Shown piece after piece: positions 1-8,309 of a stretch of DNA of 64,000 nt. Both the position numbers and the translations under genes were made by a program. Where the stretch lies: NCBI RefSeq assembly GCF_000517445.1, contig NZ_CP006965.1:1-64000 (forward strand). Direction: 5' to 3'. This DNA comes from Thermococcus paralvinellae. Its GTDB lineage: Archaea > Methanobacteriota_B > Thermococci > Thermococcales > Thermococcaceae. Every line of letters starts with the position of its first letter. Within the stretch, counting starts at the first letter, position 1. The notes under the pieces were generated by a model that worked only from the letters and a program-made list of their open reading frames with translations, ran no database searches and had not been told where the DNA came from.

Positions 1-53
1 GAGTCAATTAATAAACTTTTTGGAATAGTTAGGTGATGAAAGTAAACTGTTTT

Positions 54-620
54 TTAGCTTTTTATTCGCAGCTCGAACTTAACTTTTCTCAAATTCCTAA
101 TTTCTTTTAGTATCAGCAGTATTGTAAATCCAGTGACTATGGAAACTTGATTCTCTGGGGTGTACAAATATGGATATTTTGTTTTCACAATCCATAGCAT
201 TGAAAGGAGCAGTATTGTACCAACGGCAACATCTCTTAAAGCTCTGAAGCTCAGCCTCTTTTCCCCGGCAATCAACAAAGCTGTTCCCACGAGTAAGAGA
301 TGCTCATACAGCAATCCGGCCGCTAAAACAACTACTCCGATGAGCTGGAGCAAATTAAACTTTATTTTAAGCTCAGCTCCGCTTAAAATTTCCCTAAGCA
401 CGGGTATTGAAGGAACAATGATCACCAGAGCTTTTAAAGATTCATATGAGATAAAATCCCTTACATGAATTTCACCAATCAGCAGAACTCCATAGAAGAA
501 ATATATCAGCAGAGCCAAATCCCTGCTCTTTCTTGAAACTAAATACGCCACAACCAGTAATATCACAGCCCATGCTTTGAACGCTATTCCCCCAATGAGT
601 GAAGCTATCAGCCAGATCAT
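54..620 (-). CDS. Multi-pass membrane protein of unknown function
   Basis: The predicted protein has 188 residues and is almost entirely hydrophobic, with about six membrane-spanning stretches separated by short charged loops and a basic C-terminus (KEIRNLRKVKFELRIKS). I do not recognise a family or any catalytic motif. An upstream in-frame ATG at 653 exists, but the ATG at 620 is preceded by AAAGGGG and begins directly with the first hydrophobic helix (MIWLIASLIGG), so I chose it. The gene lies just downstream of a toxin-antitoxin pair on the same strand, separated by about 40 nt, which gives no clear functional hint. It is probably a genuine gene because the frame is open and codon use looks normal for the window. 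Confidence 0.65.
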   Translation of the reverse strand: MIWLIASLIGGIAFKAWAVILLVVAYLVSRKSRDLALLIYFFYGVLLIGEIHVRDFISYESLKALVIIVPSIPVLREILSGAELKIKFNLLQLIGVVVLAAGLLYEHLLLVGTALLIAGEKRLSFRALRDVAVGTILLLSMLWIVKTKYPYLYTPENQVSIVTGFTILLILKEIRNLRKVKFELRIKS

Positions 621-663
621 TGGTCTAACCCCTTTAAATTGTGTGCATAGCAACCTGAGGTTT

Positions 664-996
664 TCACATTCCTTTCATAGTCTCCTCTTTCAGTTTTTCA
701 GCGCTGTCAATTAGTACTATTCCCTCTCTTTTGCAGGGATACTCAAAATCGTCGTCAAGTGAAACTAAATATTTAACCCCGTAGAACTTGCAAGTTGCTA
801 AAATCAAAGCATCATTTGGGAGCAAACCATATTTATCAATTAAATCGCGAGAAATGCGGTAAACGAACTCGTTAGCTTCTAAAAACTTGAAAAGATTCTT
901 GATTGTTAATTCTTGTAAGAGATTTCTTGCATTCGGATTTCCCTTTAGATGCTCAATTAAGACACTTGAATCAATAAAGGCTTGAAAGCTCTTCAT
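664..996 (-). CDS. VapC-like PIN-domain toxin with internal deletion
   Basis: The 110-residue protein starts with a PIN signature (FIDSSVLIEHLKGN, Asp9) and ends with the third and fourth PIN motifs (GLLPNDALILATC, Asp62; LVSLDDDF, Asp81-83). Family members of this type are usually about 140-155 residues. Here the sequence passes from LLQELTIKN straight to LFKFLEANEF, so the strand and helices that normally carry the second conserved acidic residue appear to be missing. Active PIN RNases need the acidic quartet, so the toxin may be inactive. The ATG at 996 lies inside the antitoxin gene (overlap of 26 nt); a TTG at 1005 is in frame but has no better signal. The call as PIN is firm; the deletion is inferred from family knowledge. 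Confidence 0.75.
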   Translation of the reverse strand: MKSFQAFIDSSVLIEHLKGNPNARNLLQELTIKNLFKFLEANEFVYRISRDLIDKYGLLPNDALILATCKFYGVKYLVSLDDDFEYPCKREGIVLIDSAEKLKEETMKGM

Positions 997-1147
997 ATAG
1001 ATCAACCTTCAGTTCTTTTGCAGATTTTTTAGTTTTAATTAATCCAAAAGTCTTGTCCAAAATATCTTTCCTCCTTTTCAGCTCATTGATCATTCTCTTT
1101 GCCTCTTCTTCAAGACCTTCAGGAACAACAACCGTTATTTCTCCCAT
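971..1147 (-). CDS. VapB-like antitoxin, 58 residues
   Basis: A short frame of 58 codons starts at the ATG at 1147 (MGEITVVVPEGLEEEAKRMI) and stops at 971, overlapping the start of the PIN-domain gene. The N-terminal beta strand followed by a charged amphipathic helix (EEEAKRMINELKRRKDILDK) and the C-terminal segment KTKKSAKELKVDLYEELSS are typical of small archaeal antitoxins that precede vapC. A GGTGGTATAAAA stretch lies just upstream of the ATG. It would neutralise the adjacent PIN protein. It is easily missed because of its size. The assignment rests on position, overlap and sequence character, not on a recognised domain. Confidence 0.7.
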   Translation of the reverse strand: MGEITVVVPEGLEEEAKRMINELKRRKDILDKTFGLIKTKKSAKELKVDLYEELSSLY

Positions 1148-1362
1148 TTTTATACCACCTAAATAGTTCTCCCTTAGTACGTTTGGTCAAAGACATTCAT
1201 AAACTTTGCTGGGATTTCAGAGCTTCCGGAAGAGAAGATTAATAAAGTGAAGGGGATTCTTAAACTTCATTTAAATAATTTCAACACACTTTTTCAGCTA
1301 TAAAGTTTTCAACCAGTTTATTTTATCTGTTCATCGATTAATTAGAGCCTCAACAATTGAAA

Positions 1363-1695
1363 TCATTCTTTCACGATTTTTAATCTAGGGTAGGCTTTTT
1401 GGATAAAATTAAAGTGCTTATCCCGGGTTGCGATGGTGAGATCTCTGTTCAGGGCAACTGCAGCCATCAAAGCATCAACTGCCGGAACAGGAGTACCTCT
1501 CTCCACCATTGTCTGTGAAATCTCAATAGCAAGGAGATAATCATCTAACGATGGAGTTAAAACTATCAGGTCAAGTTCTGAACCTCTGGGAAACTCTACA
1601 AGATTCAGAATTGTCGTGTATCCTTTGAGCCTTTCAGATGACTTTATGGCGTTTATAATTACATTCGTGTCGTAAAGCTTTTTAGGCGCTTCCAT
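1363..1695 (-). CDS. vapC: VapC-type PIN-domain ribonuclease toxin
   Basis: The 110-residue protein carries the full acidic quartet of PIN domains: Asp9 in [10 protein letters not shown], Glu34 in LNLVEFPR, Asp74 in PAVDALMAA and Asp92 in [13 protein letters not shown] toxins of this kind cleave RNA (often tRNA) in a metal-dependent reaction. The gene overlaps the preceding ribbon-helix-helix antitoxin by 37 nt, the usual arrangement for translational coupling, and the start ATG lies within that overlap. Its length is at the short end for VapC but no motif is missing, in contrast to the neighbouring PIN gene at 664-996. The target RNA cannot be read from the sequence. Confidence 0.85.
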   Translation of the reverse strand: MEAPKKLYDTNVIINAIKSSERLKGYTTILNLVEFPRGSELDLIVLTPSLDDYLLAIEISQTMVERGTPVPAVDALMAAVALNRDLTIATRDKHFNFIQKAYPRLKIVKE

Positions 1696-1940
1696 TCTGC
1701 TTCCCTCGCTTTTTTGTAGTATTCTTCATATTTTTCAACTGGTGTTTCCTTAATCCTTTTTCTAAAATCGTTTCCAAGCATTTTGAGGAGCTCTTCGCTT
1801 GGGATTTCAAGCCCCCCTTTTTCCACTTTCTCCAGGTACTCTATTATTGCTTTCCTTGCAACTTCGCTCCACTTAATCTCTTTGTGTTTCTTCATCTTTT
1901 CGTATATTTCGGGAGGGATTGATAAGGTCATATTGGGCAT
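1659..1940 (-). CDS. vapB: VapB-type ribbon-helix-helix antitoxin
   Basis: The 93-residue protein begins with [20 protein letters not shown] followed by [15 protein letters not shown], a classic ribbon-helix-helix DNA-binding fold (residues 4 to 43), then a variable charged C-terminal tail that would wrap the toxin. It overlaps the PIN-domain toxin gene by 37 nt, so the two form one transcription unit. Such antitoxins normally dimerise, bind palindromes in their own promoter and repress the operon. The start at 1940 gives MPNM; a second ATG four codons on is also possible. A GGTGATATC stretch upstream provides a ribosome binding site. Confidence 0.85.
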   Translation of the reverse strand: MPNMTLSIPPEIYEKMKKHKEIKWSEVARKAIIEYLEKVEKGGLEIPSEELLKMLGNDFRKRIKETPVEKYEEYYKKAREAEWKRLKSFTTRM

Positions 1941-2078
1941 GATATCACCAGTACTGACTATGTGTATTCACTTATTTAAGTGTTTTCACTACAATATTAA
2001 GAGGCTTGTGAAAAGAGAAAGTTTGATATTATTAAACCATAACAATGATGATGCTGTAGAAATTATTATACTTTGCCA

Positions 2079-3368
2079 TTATTTCTCCATCCTCCTAACA
2101 ATCTCCCTCAAATAATCGCTCGGTCCCAAATCTATCGTTGGAATTACTGAATTAAACTTCTTGACGGTCTTCTCCCTCTCCAAGTACTTCTCGTATAAGA
2201 ACTTCAAAGTTTCTTCATCAAGCTTATCTGAATAAAACAGAATTGGATTTGGAGACAATATTATTCCCTTGTGCTTCTTTCTTATCATGAGCATTAACCT
2301 ATAAAGCTGAGATGTGTTGCTCATCAGGTCTGTTATTAGAATTAGATAAGAAGGGCTCTTAATGTTCAGCAGAGCCTCTGCAACACTCCTTCTTTTCCTC
2401 GGAAAGAGCTTATCCAGAAACTTCCTACCTTTTTCACTGAATTTTACAGTTATGCTTCCTTTGAGGCTCAAAAGGCCTTTTTCTGGCTTAAACCTTATTG
2501 CGTTCCTTATTTTGTTGAGCTGCTCTCTTCCTCTTGAGGGCTTAATTACCTTGAATCTGTCATCCCAATAGATTATCATTCCAACCCTGTAATTCTTCTT
2601 CAGCAGCAGGGTTGCTAGATGCAGAGCTAAAGTTGATGCATAATCAATCTTTGCCCTCTTTATTCCTTTCCTCATTTCCCTTGTAGCATCCAGTACAATG
2701 TAGACATCACCCTCCCTTTCCTTTAAGAACTCCTTAACTATTAGCTTCCCTAAACGTGAGCTCGCTTTCCAGTCTATCCTCCTCAAGTCATCTCCTGGCA
2801 GATACTCCCTCAGTCCATAGAGCTCCATACTCTCTAAACCTAAAAGAATGCTCTTCTTATATACTTCGCTGATCTTAAAGTTGTAATCTTCCTTGGCTGC
2901 TTCCCTTATGGAATCCACAGAAGGTAAAACTTCAATCTTGTACTTTCCAAGGACAATCTCTTCAAAATACAATTCACTCAAGTCATAAACATAAATTTTA
3001 GTCAGCAGCTCGTACTCTCCCTTCTTCTCCGGGATTACGGAATACTCTATGGATTTCTCTTCGCCAGGTTTTAGAACAACTTCATCAGGGATTTTAACTT
3101 TAACTTCCTTAGGAGCTTCTTCTTTTACTTTAACCTTGAGGGCACTTCCCAGATTTTTAACTTTCAGAACAACTCTGCACCTCTTCCCTTCTTCCAAGCT
3201 TCTCTCATATATCCTAGAAACCTCAACCTTTGGATTGAACCTTCTCTGAGAATAAATAATGTACGCACTAATACCCAGCCCAAAGATGGCACTGAATACA
3301 TTACTTGCTAAATATCCATGCAGGAAGCTCAGCCCAGCTAGAGTCCACAGCACATCTTCCCTGTTCAT
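2079..3368 (-). CDS. DUF58 family protein
   Basis: The 429-residue protein has two N-terminal membrane helices (about residues 8-40), a beta-rich CARDB-like region (residues 50-140) with KNLGSALKVKVKEEAPKEVK, and the DUF58 signature in the centre: GLREYLPGDDLRRIDWKASS followed by RLGKLIVKEF (about residues 185-215). The C-terminal half resembles a von Willebrand A-type fold (YIVLDATREMRKG). DUF58 proteins are the standard partners of MoxR ATPases, thought to act in maturation of metal- or envelope-related complexes. The ATG at 3368 overlaps the stop of the MoxR gene by 4 nt and is preceded by GAGGTG, so the two are translationally coupled. The exact substrate is unknown. Confidence 0.85.
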   Translation of the reverse strand: MNREDVLWTLAGLSFLHGYLASNVFSAIFGLGISAYIIYSQRRFNPKVEVSRIYERSLEEGKRCRVVLKVKNLGSALKVKVKEEAPKEVKVKIPDEVVLKPGEEKSIEYSVIPEKKGEYELLTKIYVYDLSELYFEEIVLGKYKIEVLPSVDSIREAAKEDYNFKISEVYKKSILLGLESMELYGLREYLPGDDLRRIDWKASSRLGKLIVKEFLKEREGDVYIVLDATREMRKGIKRAKIDYASTLALHLATLLLKKNYRVGMIIYWDDRFKVIKPSRGREQLNKIRNAIRFKPEKGLLSLKGSITVKFSEKGRKFLDKLFPRKRRSVAEALLNIKSPSYLILITDLMSNTSQLYRLMLMIRKKHKGIILSPNPILFYSDKLDEETLKFLYEKYLEREKTVKKFNSVIPTIDLGPSDYLREIVRRMEK

Positions 3369-4294
3369 ACTGGCACCTCAACACTATCAAGGATTTCCTT
3401 AACTATGTCTTCGCTCTTCACTCCTTCGAGCTCATATTCCGCTCTAACTATGAGCCTGTGAGCCAGAACATTAACGGCAACTTCTTTTATGTCATCTGGA
3501 ATCACATAATCCCTTCCTCTCAGAAATGCGAGGGCCTTTGAGGCATAAAGCAGATGTTCAGCAGCTCTTGGTGATGCCCCCACTAAAAGCCTTTCGTCTT
3601 TCCTTGTTCTCGTTACTATTTCATAGAGATAGTTCAGCACAGCCTCGCTTGTTTTAACTTTCTTGGCCTCCTTTATGAGGGCCAGTATCTGTGCAGGGGT
3701 GAATATCTGCTTGACTTCTCTGAAATCTCCCTTATCCTTTCTCAGCAACATGATGATTTCCTCGTCTCTGTTTGGGTATCCAACTTTTATTTGAAGCATG
3801 AATCTATCAACTTGAGCCTCTGGGAGGTTGTAAACTCCCTCGAACTCAAGCGGATTCTTGGTTGCTATCACTAGGAATGGCTGTGGCAGAGGTATTGTTT
3901 TGCCTTCTATTGTGACCTGCCTTTCCTGCATTGCCTCAAGTAAAGCAGACTGTGTCTTTGGCTGGGCTCTGTTTATTTCATCAGCTAGCACAATGTTAGC
4001 AAATATTGGACCTTTTTTGATTTTGAATTTTCCATCACGCTGATCATAGTATACAGTTCCGAGTATGTCAGCAGGAAGCAAATCCGGAGTGAGCTGGATT
4101 CTCGAAAACTCCAGGCCTGTAGCATTTGCAAAGCTCTTTGCAATTGTTGTTTTTGCAACTCCGGGGATTCCCTCAAGAATGACGTGACCCTCAGCCAGCA
4201 GTGCAACGGCTAAAAGCTCTATAACATCATCCTTACCAACAACAGCGTTATGCATTTCCTTTTTGAGCTTTTCAAGGAATTCTTTTCCGTTCAT
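3365..4294 (-). CDS. MoxR-family AAA+ ATPase
   Basis: The protein of about 309 residues shows Walker A GIPGVAKT (near residue 45), Walker B VLADEINRAQPKTQSALLEA, sensor I ATKNPLEFEG and the sensor II region VGASPRAAEHLL, which together define the MoxR clade of AAA+ ATPases (AAA_3 with lid domain). These ATPases act as chaperones for VWA/DUF58 partner proteins. I chose the ATG at 4294 because GGTGATT lies 4 nt upstream; a GTG at 4303 would overlap that site. The gene sits one nucleotide after DUF4350 and overlaps the DUF58 gene, making a four-gene minus-strand operon from about 7243 to 2079. Confidence 0.9.
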   Translation of the reverse strand: MNGKEFLEKLKKEMHNAVVGKDDVIELLAVALLAEGHVILEGIPGVAKTTIAKSFANATGLEFSRIQLTPDLLPADILGTVYYDQRDGKFKIKKGPIFANIVLADEINRAQPKTQSALLEAMQERQVTIEGKTIPLPQPFLVIATKNPLEFEGVYNLPEAQVDRFMLQIKVGYPNRDEEIIMLLRKDKGDFREVKQIFTPAQILALIKEAKKVKTSEAVLNYLYEIVTRTRKDERLLVGASPRAAEHLLYASKALAFLRGRDYVIPDDIKEVAVNVLAHRLIVRAEYELEGVKSEDIVKEILDSVEVPV

Positions 4295-4295
4295 T

Positions 4296-5306
4296 TTAAT
4301 CACCTAACTTTTTGCCGGTTGTTATTTCTCTTATTATCTTTTTCAAAATTTTTTCATCATAACCCTCATTTTTCAATTCCTCTATTATATCCTCTAAACT
4401 CTTCTCTTTTTCTTTAAAGAATTTGTCTAATAGGAAGGTTATTGTTCCGTTGAAAATTCCTACAGCGGCACCGCTTTCAATGAACAAAGCAAGGACTGCA
4501 ACAATTAAAACAACATAAAATGCCTTCACTCTATCTAAACTTCTGTGTATGACTAAGGTTCCAATATGGTAGGGATTGAAGTTAGAATGATGTGCCTCGT
4601 CGATATATATCACATCCGAGTGTATGTAATCGGCAAAGTTCCTTATGAATGCCTCATTTTCGTCAAACATGTCATTTATAAAAACACTGGGATCTGAAAA
4701 TAGGACTATTCTGCCTTTTCCATACTCTATCTCTGTCATTATTGGGTATTCTCTTTGATTTTTACCAAGCAGAGTTACTTTGCTCGTGTATATCTTTCCT
4801 TCTGCGTTTAATATAGCTGAAGGGACGTTCAAAATCAGCTTATCAACTCCAGCTCCGAGTTTGGGATCTAAAATCCTCACCAGCTCTGGAAAGTTGTAGT
4901 TTTTTGAGTAAAACACATCAATGAAACCTACTCTTGAAAATCTTGCTGTTAAGTTCAGCCCGTTCAATATCCGATTCCCTGTTCCAAAATCGTCTATCAA
5001 CACTAAAGTTCCACCATTTTCCAGGAATTTTCTAATCTTCTCTATCTCAAGGTTTGAATAGCCCATGTCCGGCCCAATAATTAAAAGAGTTCCATTCATT
5101 TTCTCAAAATCTACCACATTAAAGGAAGATATTATCGGCACTATCTCTGATTTCTCATACAGAAGCTTCCCGAACTTTGACACACCATTCCAGTTTGTAT
5201 TAAAGACGCTGAAATCAGCACTTGAAGTGAAGATAGGGATTGATAAGGGCATTATTAGGAGGAATATTCCGAAGGCTATCAGCAAACCATATATTACCCT
5301 TCTCAT
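4296..5306 (-). CDS. DUF4350 domain membrane protein
   Basis: The 336-residue protein has an N-terminal hydrophobic anchor (VIYGLLIAFGIFLLIMPLSI), an extracytoplasmic domain resembling a GATase-like fold with MNGTLLIIGPDMGYSN and ENGGTLVLIDDFGTGN, a conserved YIDEAHH segment at about residue 235, and a second membrane helix near residue 265 (YVVLIVAVLALFIESGAAVG). This is the DUF4350 layout commonly found between MoxR/DUF58 genes and DUF4129-type proteins. The start ATG overlaps the preceding stop by 4 nt and has GGGGAGAG upstream. The cytoplasmic tail is highly charged. Function is unknown; the operon implies an envelope process driven by the MoxR ATPase. Confidence 0.75.
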   Translation of the reverse strand: MRRVIYGLLIAFGIFLLIMPLSIPIFTSSADFSVFNTNWNGVSKFGKLLYEKSEIVPIISSFNVVDFEKMNGTLLIIGPDMGYSNLEIEKIRKFLENGGTLVLIDDFGTGNRILNGLNLTARFSRVGFIDVFYSKNYNFPELVRILDPKLGAGVDKLILNVPSAILNAEGKIYTSKVTLLGKNQREYPIMTEIEYGKGRIVLFSDPSVFINDMFDENEAFIRNFADYIHSDVIYIDEAHHSNFNPYHIGTLVIHRSLDRVKAFYVVLIVAVLALFIESGAAVGIFNGTITFLLDKFFKEKEKSLEDIIEELKNEGYDEKILKKIIREITTGKKLGD

Positions 5307-7243
5307 AACTCTCCCCTCACTATGAAGGAGACTATTATCCTTCCGGCGGATTTTATGTACTCAATTATCTCATTTCTTTTCAGTCTCTTCCTTCCATAAA
5401 AGTACTTCTCATGGAGTTGTGTGAGTCTTTCCAAATCATAGGAAAAGCTTTCATTTCGGAGCTTTCTTAATAATTCCCGGGGAGTCAAAGTTGGCTTTAG
5501 GTTATAATAGCTAATCAACTTGTAATAAACTTCTCTGTAAATATCGCGAAGTCTCTTGACTTTTTTACCTTCTTCTTTGACTTCTAACGCTTCCAAGGAC
5601 TTAATAAGTTCCACAAACTCTTCATCACTTATTCCTTTTCTCCGCTCTTTCCTAGAGGATACAAAAACATAAATTACGAGGAGAGATATAAAAGCCAGTG
5701 CAATTATTAGAATTTCCCTAAAACTGTATTTGATGACACTAATTTTCAAAAGATTTGACCTAGCTGGAGCATAGTACTCGTCTCCAGGGAAATAGGCATA
5801 AATCTCGTGGGTTCCAGTGCTGTTGAAGCGCAGTTTAAAACCAAAGACGGTTTTAGTCAGCCACTGCTGATACAGCTTGCCATCAACATAGACTGAGATT
5901 AAAATTGGTCTTTTCGCTCCCTTTACCTCACCGAAGATATAGAGTTCTTGTCCTATTTTAACTCTGGCTTTATCAGTTTTTATTTTTATATCGATGGGAT
6001 ATCTCATAAAGTAAACATTCAAAGATGCAGAGCTCCCAGCATATATTTCGTTTCCTAGATAAGTGACATTAACTAAATATCTCCCTTCTTTTTTTCTGCT
6101 TACCTCAAAGGAAAAGCTTCCATTTTTCAGTGTTTTTAAGGTAAACTTTTTCCCGTCGAAATTTACCCTGATTTCTTGAGCTCCAACAGGATTTCGGTAA
6201 TAATCCAAGAGAATTCCCTCTATCTTAAGCTTTTGATCAACGTATGCACTTTTTTCCGATGAGAGAATCAAACTTGTCGGGATCTTTGAAACATTTATCA
6301 GAAGAATATTTGAAGTTTCTAATTTGCCCTCCTTCATTCCAGTTGCGAAGACTTTATAACTTCCGACTTGTTTGAAAACATGCTTGAGTGAAAAATAGTT
6401 GTTCTCAATTGGAACTGTAAATGATTCATTCCCTATGTGTATTTCAACCTCATTAAATCCAAGGGCATATCCATAAAAGGTGACGCTCTCATAAACGAAG
6501 GGATTGAGTTTTGAAGCATAGATAGTTAGTTGCTTTGGAATTGGGATTATTTTGTTTTTTTCTAGGAATTCTTTTGTATCTACTGGTTTTCCTGTTTTCT
6601 CTTCTTCTCTTTTGATAAGTTTCTGTAACTCTTCCGGGGGCAACACCTTGTAGGCACTGAGAGTCTTCTCATAAACTAGATACACCCTCTTTATTTCTTC
6701 TAGCTTTTCTCTAAGCTGAGTGGTGTCCAGCTTCACAGTAATGTTGTTTTCATCGAGAAATTCCAGCACGTCTATTTCATCCAAAGCTTCCTCTGAGAGT
6801 GAAATACCCTCTTTTATGAGATTTAAACCTTTGGTGGCGTTCATATAGGCGTAGTAATCCTTCTCCAGTTTTACTTTTTCAATGTTATCTAGGAAAATCT
6901 TCTGCCCTTCTGCGATCTCTTTAATTCCCTCTCCTAACTTCAGAAAAGGAGGCAAGTATTTTTCGATTTTACTTTCAATTCCCATTGTTTTGTAAAATTC
7001 GACTTCTTCTTTTGTCATGTTGAGTCTTTCTTCTAGCTTTAGGGCATAGTTTATTGACTCATTATTTTCATTTATGATATTGTCCAGAGTAATGCCAGAA
7101 TATAGCAAGATTGATTTTAAATAAATGTAAATGCCTTTGTCATTTTCACTCGCACTTTCATAAGGAACATGTCTATCTAGAGCCAACCCTAAGCCGTTTA
7201 CAGCAATGAGGATGATTATCATAAAAACCAAAACTCTCTTCAT
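5303..7243 (-). CDS. Secreted/membrane protein with Ig-like repeats and DUF4129-like tail
   Basis: The protein of about 646 residues opens with a signal peptide (MKRVLVFMIIILIAVNGLGL) and a helical region of about 250 residues with coiled-coil character. Several beta-sandwich modules follow (about residues 245-505) with the style of archaeal Ig-like/filamin repeats (for example KTLKNGSFSFEVS and VNVTYLGNEIYAGSS). One transmembrane helix (ILIIALAFISLLVIYVFVSS) precedes a cytoplasmic domain with KPTLTPRELLRKL and KYFYGRKRLKRNEIIEYI, the DUF4129-like element often found in MoxR operons. I chose the ATG at 7243, which follows GAGG and begins the signal peptide; a TTG at 7258 is also in frame. It is the first gene of the operon and divergent from the gene at 7313. 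Confidence 0.7.
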   Translation of the reverse strand: MKRVLVFMIIILIAVNGLGLALDRHVPYESASENDKGIYIYLKSILLYSGITLDNIINENNESINYALKLEERLNMTKEEVEFYKTMGIESKIEKYLPPFLKLGEGIKEIAEGQKIFLDNIEKVKLEKDYYAYMNATKGLNLIKEGISLSEEALDEIDVLEFLDENNITVKLDTTQLREKLEEIKRVYLVYEKTLSAYKVLPPEELQKLIKREEEKTGKPVDTKEFLEKNKIIPIPKQLTIYASKLNPFVYESVTFYGYALGFNEVEIHIGNESFTVPIENNYFSLKHVFKQVGSYKVFATGMKEGKLETSNILLINVSKIPTSLILSSEKSAYVDQKLKIEGILLDYYRNPVGAQEIRVNFDGKKFTLKTLKNGSFSFEVSRKKEGRYLVNVTYLGNEIYAGSSASLNVYFMRYPIDIKIKTDKARVKIGQELYIFGEVKGAKRPILISVYVDGKLYQQWLTKTVFGFKLRFNSTGTHEIYAYFPGDEYYAPARSNLLKISVIKYSFREILIIALAFISLLVIYVFVSSRKERRKGISDEEFVELIKSLEALEVKEEGKKVKRLRDIYREVYYKLISYYNLKPTLTPRELLRKLRNESFSYDLERLTQLHEKYFYGRKRLKRNEIIEYIKSAGRIIVSFIVRGEL

Positions 7244-7312
7244 TTTCCTCAACTTCAAAAGAGAATGGTAAACATTTTAAAGTTAATGGTTATAAAAGGG
7301 AGGGGAAAAGAC

Positions 7313-8071
7313 ATGAAGGTTGAACGTTTAACAAGTTTGATTCTAATCATGATAGGCTTAGGTATCTTGATATATGGTGCTGTGCATGCTAACCAAACCC
7401 AAGTTAATTTGGGGCTTGCTGGGATCTTTTTGGGCATTATAGTCTTCACTTTTAAAACATCTGAGTATGTAAAGAGGGAATCTTTAGACAATTTGGTTTT
7501 CCCCTATGTTAAAATGCTTCAAAAGATTGTTAGGGATTTGGGATTAGAAGGAAAGGCGGTATATATCCCCCCATATGAAAATTTGCCTGAAGGTGGGACT
7601 TTCATTCCCCTCCATGAAGAATTTGACTTAGATCTGGGAAGATTAGATGAAGAAACAGTTTTTCTAACAAATGTGGGCAATGAGAGACAGATGGGCCTTT
7701 CAATTAGGCCTCTAGGCTTGGACCTTCTCAGGAAATATGAAGAGCACCTGGAGTATTCCCTTGAGAACTCGAATTATAAGGAAGTGGAAAGCGTATCTTC
7801 TTCTGTTTTACGAGCTTTAGGACTTGCCAATACTTTATACATTGAAGAGCAAAACAATAGCTTCAGGATAATTGTATCTCCTACCAACAAGGACATCTGC
7901 AAAAAGAACATAGAGCACTGCGATCAGATAGCGTGTCCAATATGTTCCTCAATATTGTTAAGTCTCGCTAAGGCAACCAATGAGGTAATAATGAGCGAGA
8001 AGTTCTCATTTGGCAAACATGGAATTGAGATAAAAGCTAAGAGGCTCGGAGGGATTAGAGAGTGGATGTAG
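7313..8071 (+). CDS. Two-helix membrane protein with cytosolic Cys-containing domain
   Basis: The 252-residue protein has two closely spaced N-terminal membrane helices (LTSLILIMIGLGILIYGAVH and VNLGLAGIFLGIIVFTF) and a soluble domain of about 190 residues. That domain contains a cysteine cluster (CKKNIEHCDQIACPICSSIL, about residues 200-219) that could bind metal or resemble the conserved tail of V4R-like sensors; I do not recognise the family with confidence. The ATG at 7313 is preceded by GGAGGGG at 7 nt, which decides against an upstream in-frame start at 7265. It is the first gene of a plus-strand operon (7313 to 9296) that shares its upstream region with the divergent MoxR-type operon. 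Confidence 0.65.
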   Translation: MKVERLTSLILIMIGLGILIYGAVHANQTQVNLGLAGIFLGIIVFTFKTSEYVKRESLDNLVFPYVKMLQKIVRDLGLEGKAVYIPPYENLPEGGTFIPLHEEFDLDLGRLDEETVFLTNVGNERQMGLSIRPLGLDLLRKYEEHLEYSLENSNYKEVESVSSSVLRALGLANTLYIEEQNNSFRIIVSPTNKDICKKNIEHCDQIACPICSSILLSLAKATNEVIMSEKFSFGKHGIEIKAKRLGGIREWM

Positions 8072-8304
8072 AGGATTATATTGTTCTCTTCCTATCTTTC
8101 TGGATTTTAATCTCTGCTTTAGCAACGAAAACTGTTGATGTATTCTTGACGTTAACATTGATAGGTCTCCTCATAACTTTGGAAGTTGGGGGATTATTCT
8201 TGAGCAAAGAGCAGAAAGAAAATATGAAGCCAATAGTCGAGCTTTTGCTGTTTATATTTGCATTGATTGTTATGAAAAAGGTGTATGAAGTATTATCAGG
8301 GTGA
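8062..8304 (+). CDS. Small membrane protein, 80 residues
   Basis: The 80-residue protein contains three hydrophobic helices (about residues 5-24, 26-46 and 56-76) and almost no soluble part. It starts with a GTG at 8062 that overlaps the end of the preceding gene by 10 nt, and its stop overlaps the region where the DUF1616 gene begins, so all three are one unit. No family is recognised. The tight overlaps and the hydrophobic pattern support a real gene that probably works with its membrane neighbours. Confidence 0.65.
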   Translation: MDVEDYIVLFLSFWILISALATKTVDVFLTLTLIGLLITLEVGGLFLSKEQKENMKPIVELLLFIFALIVMKKVYEVLSG

Positions 8305-8309
8305 AGGCA

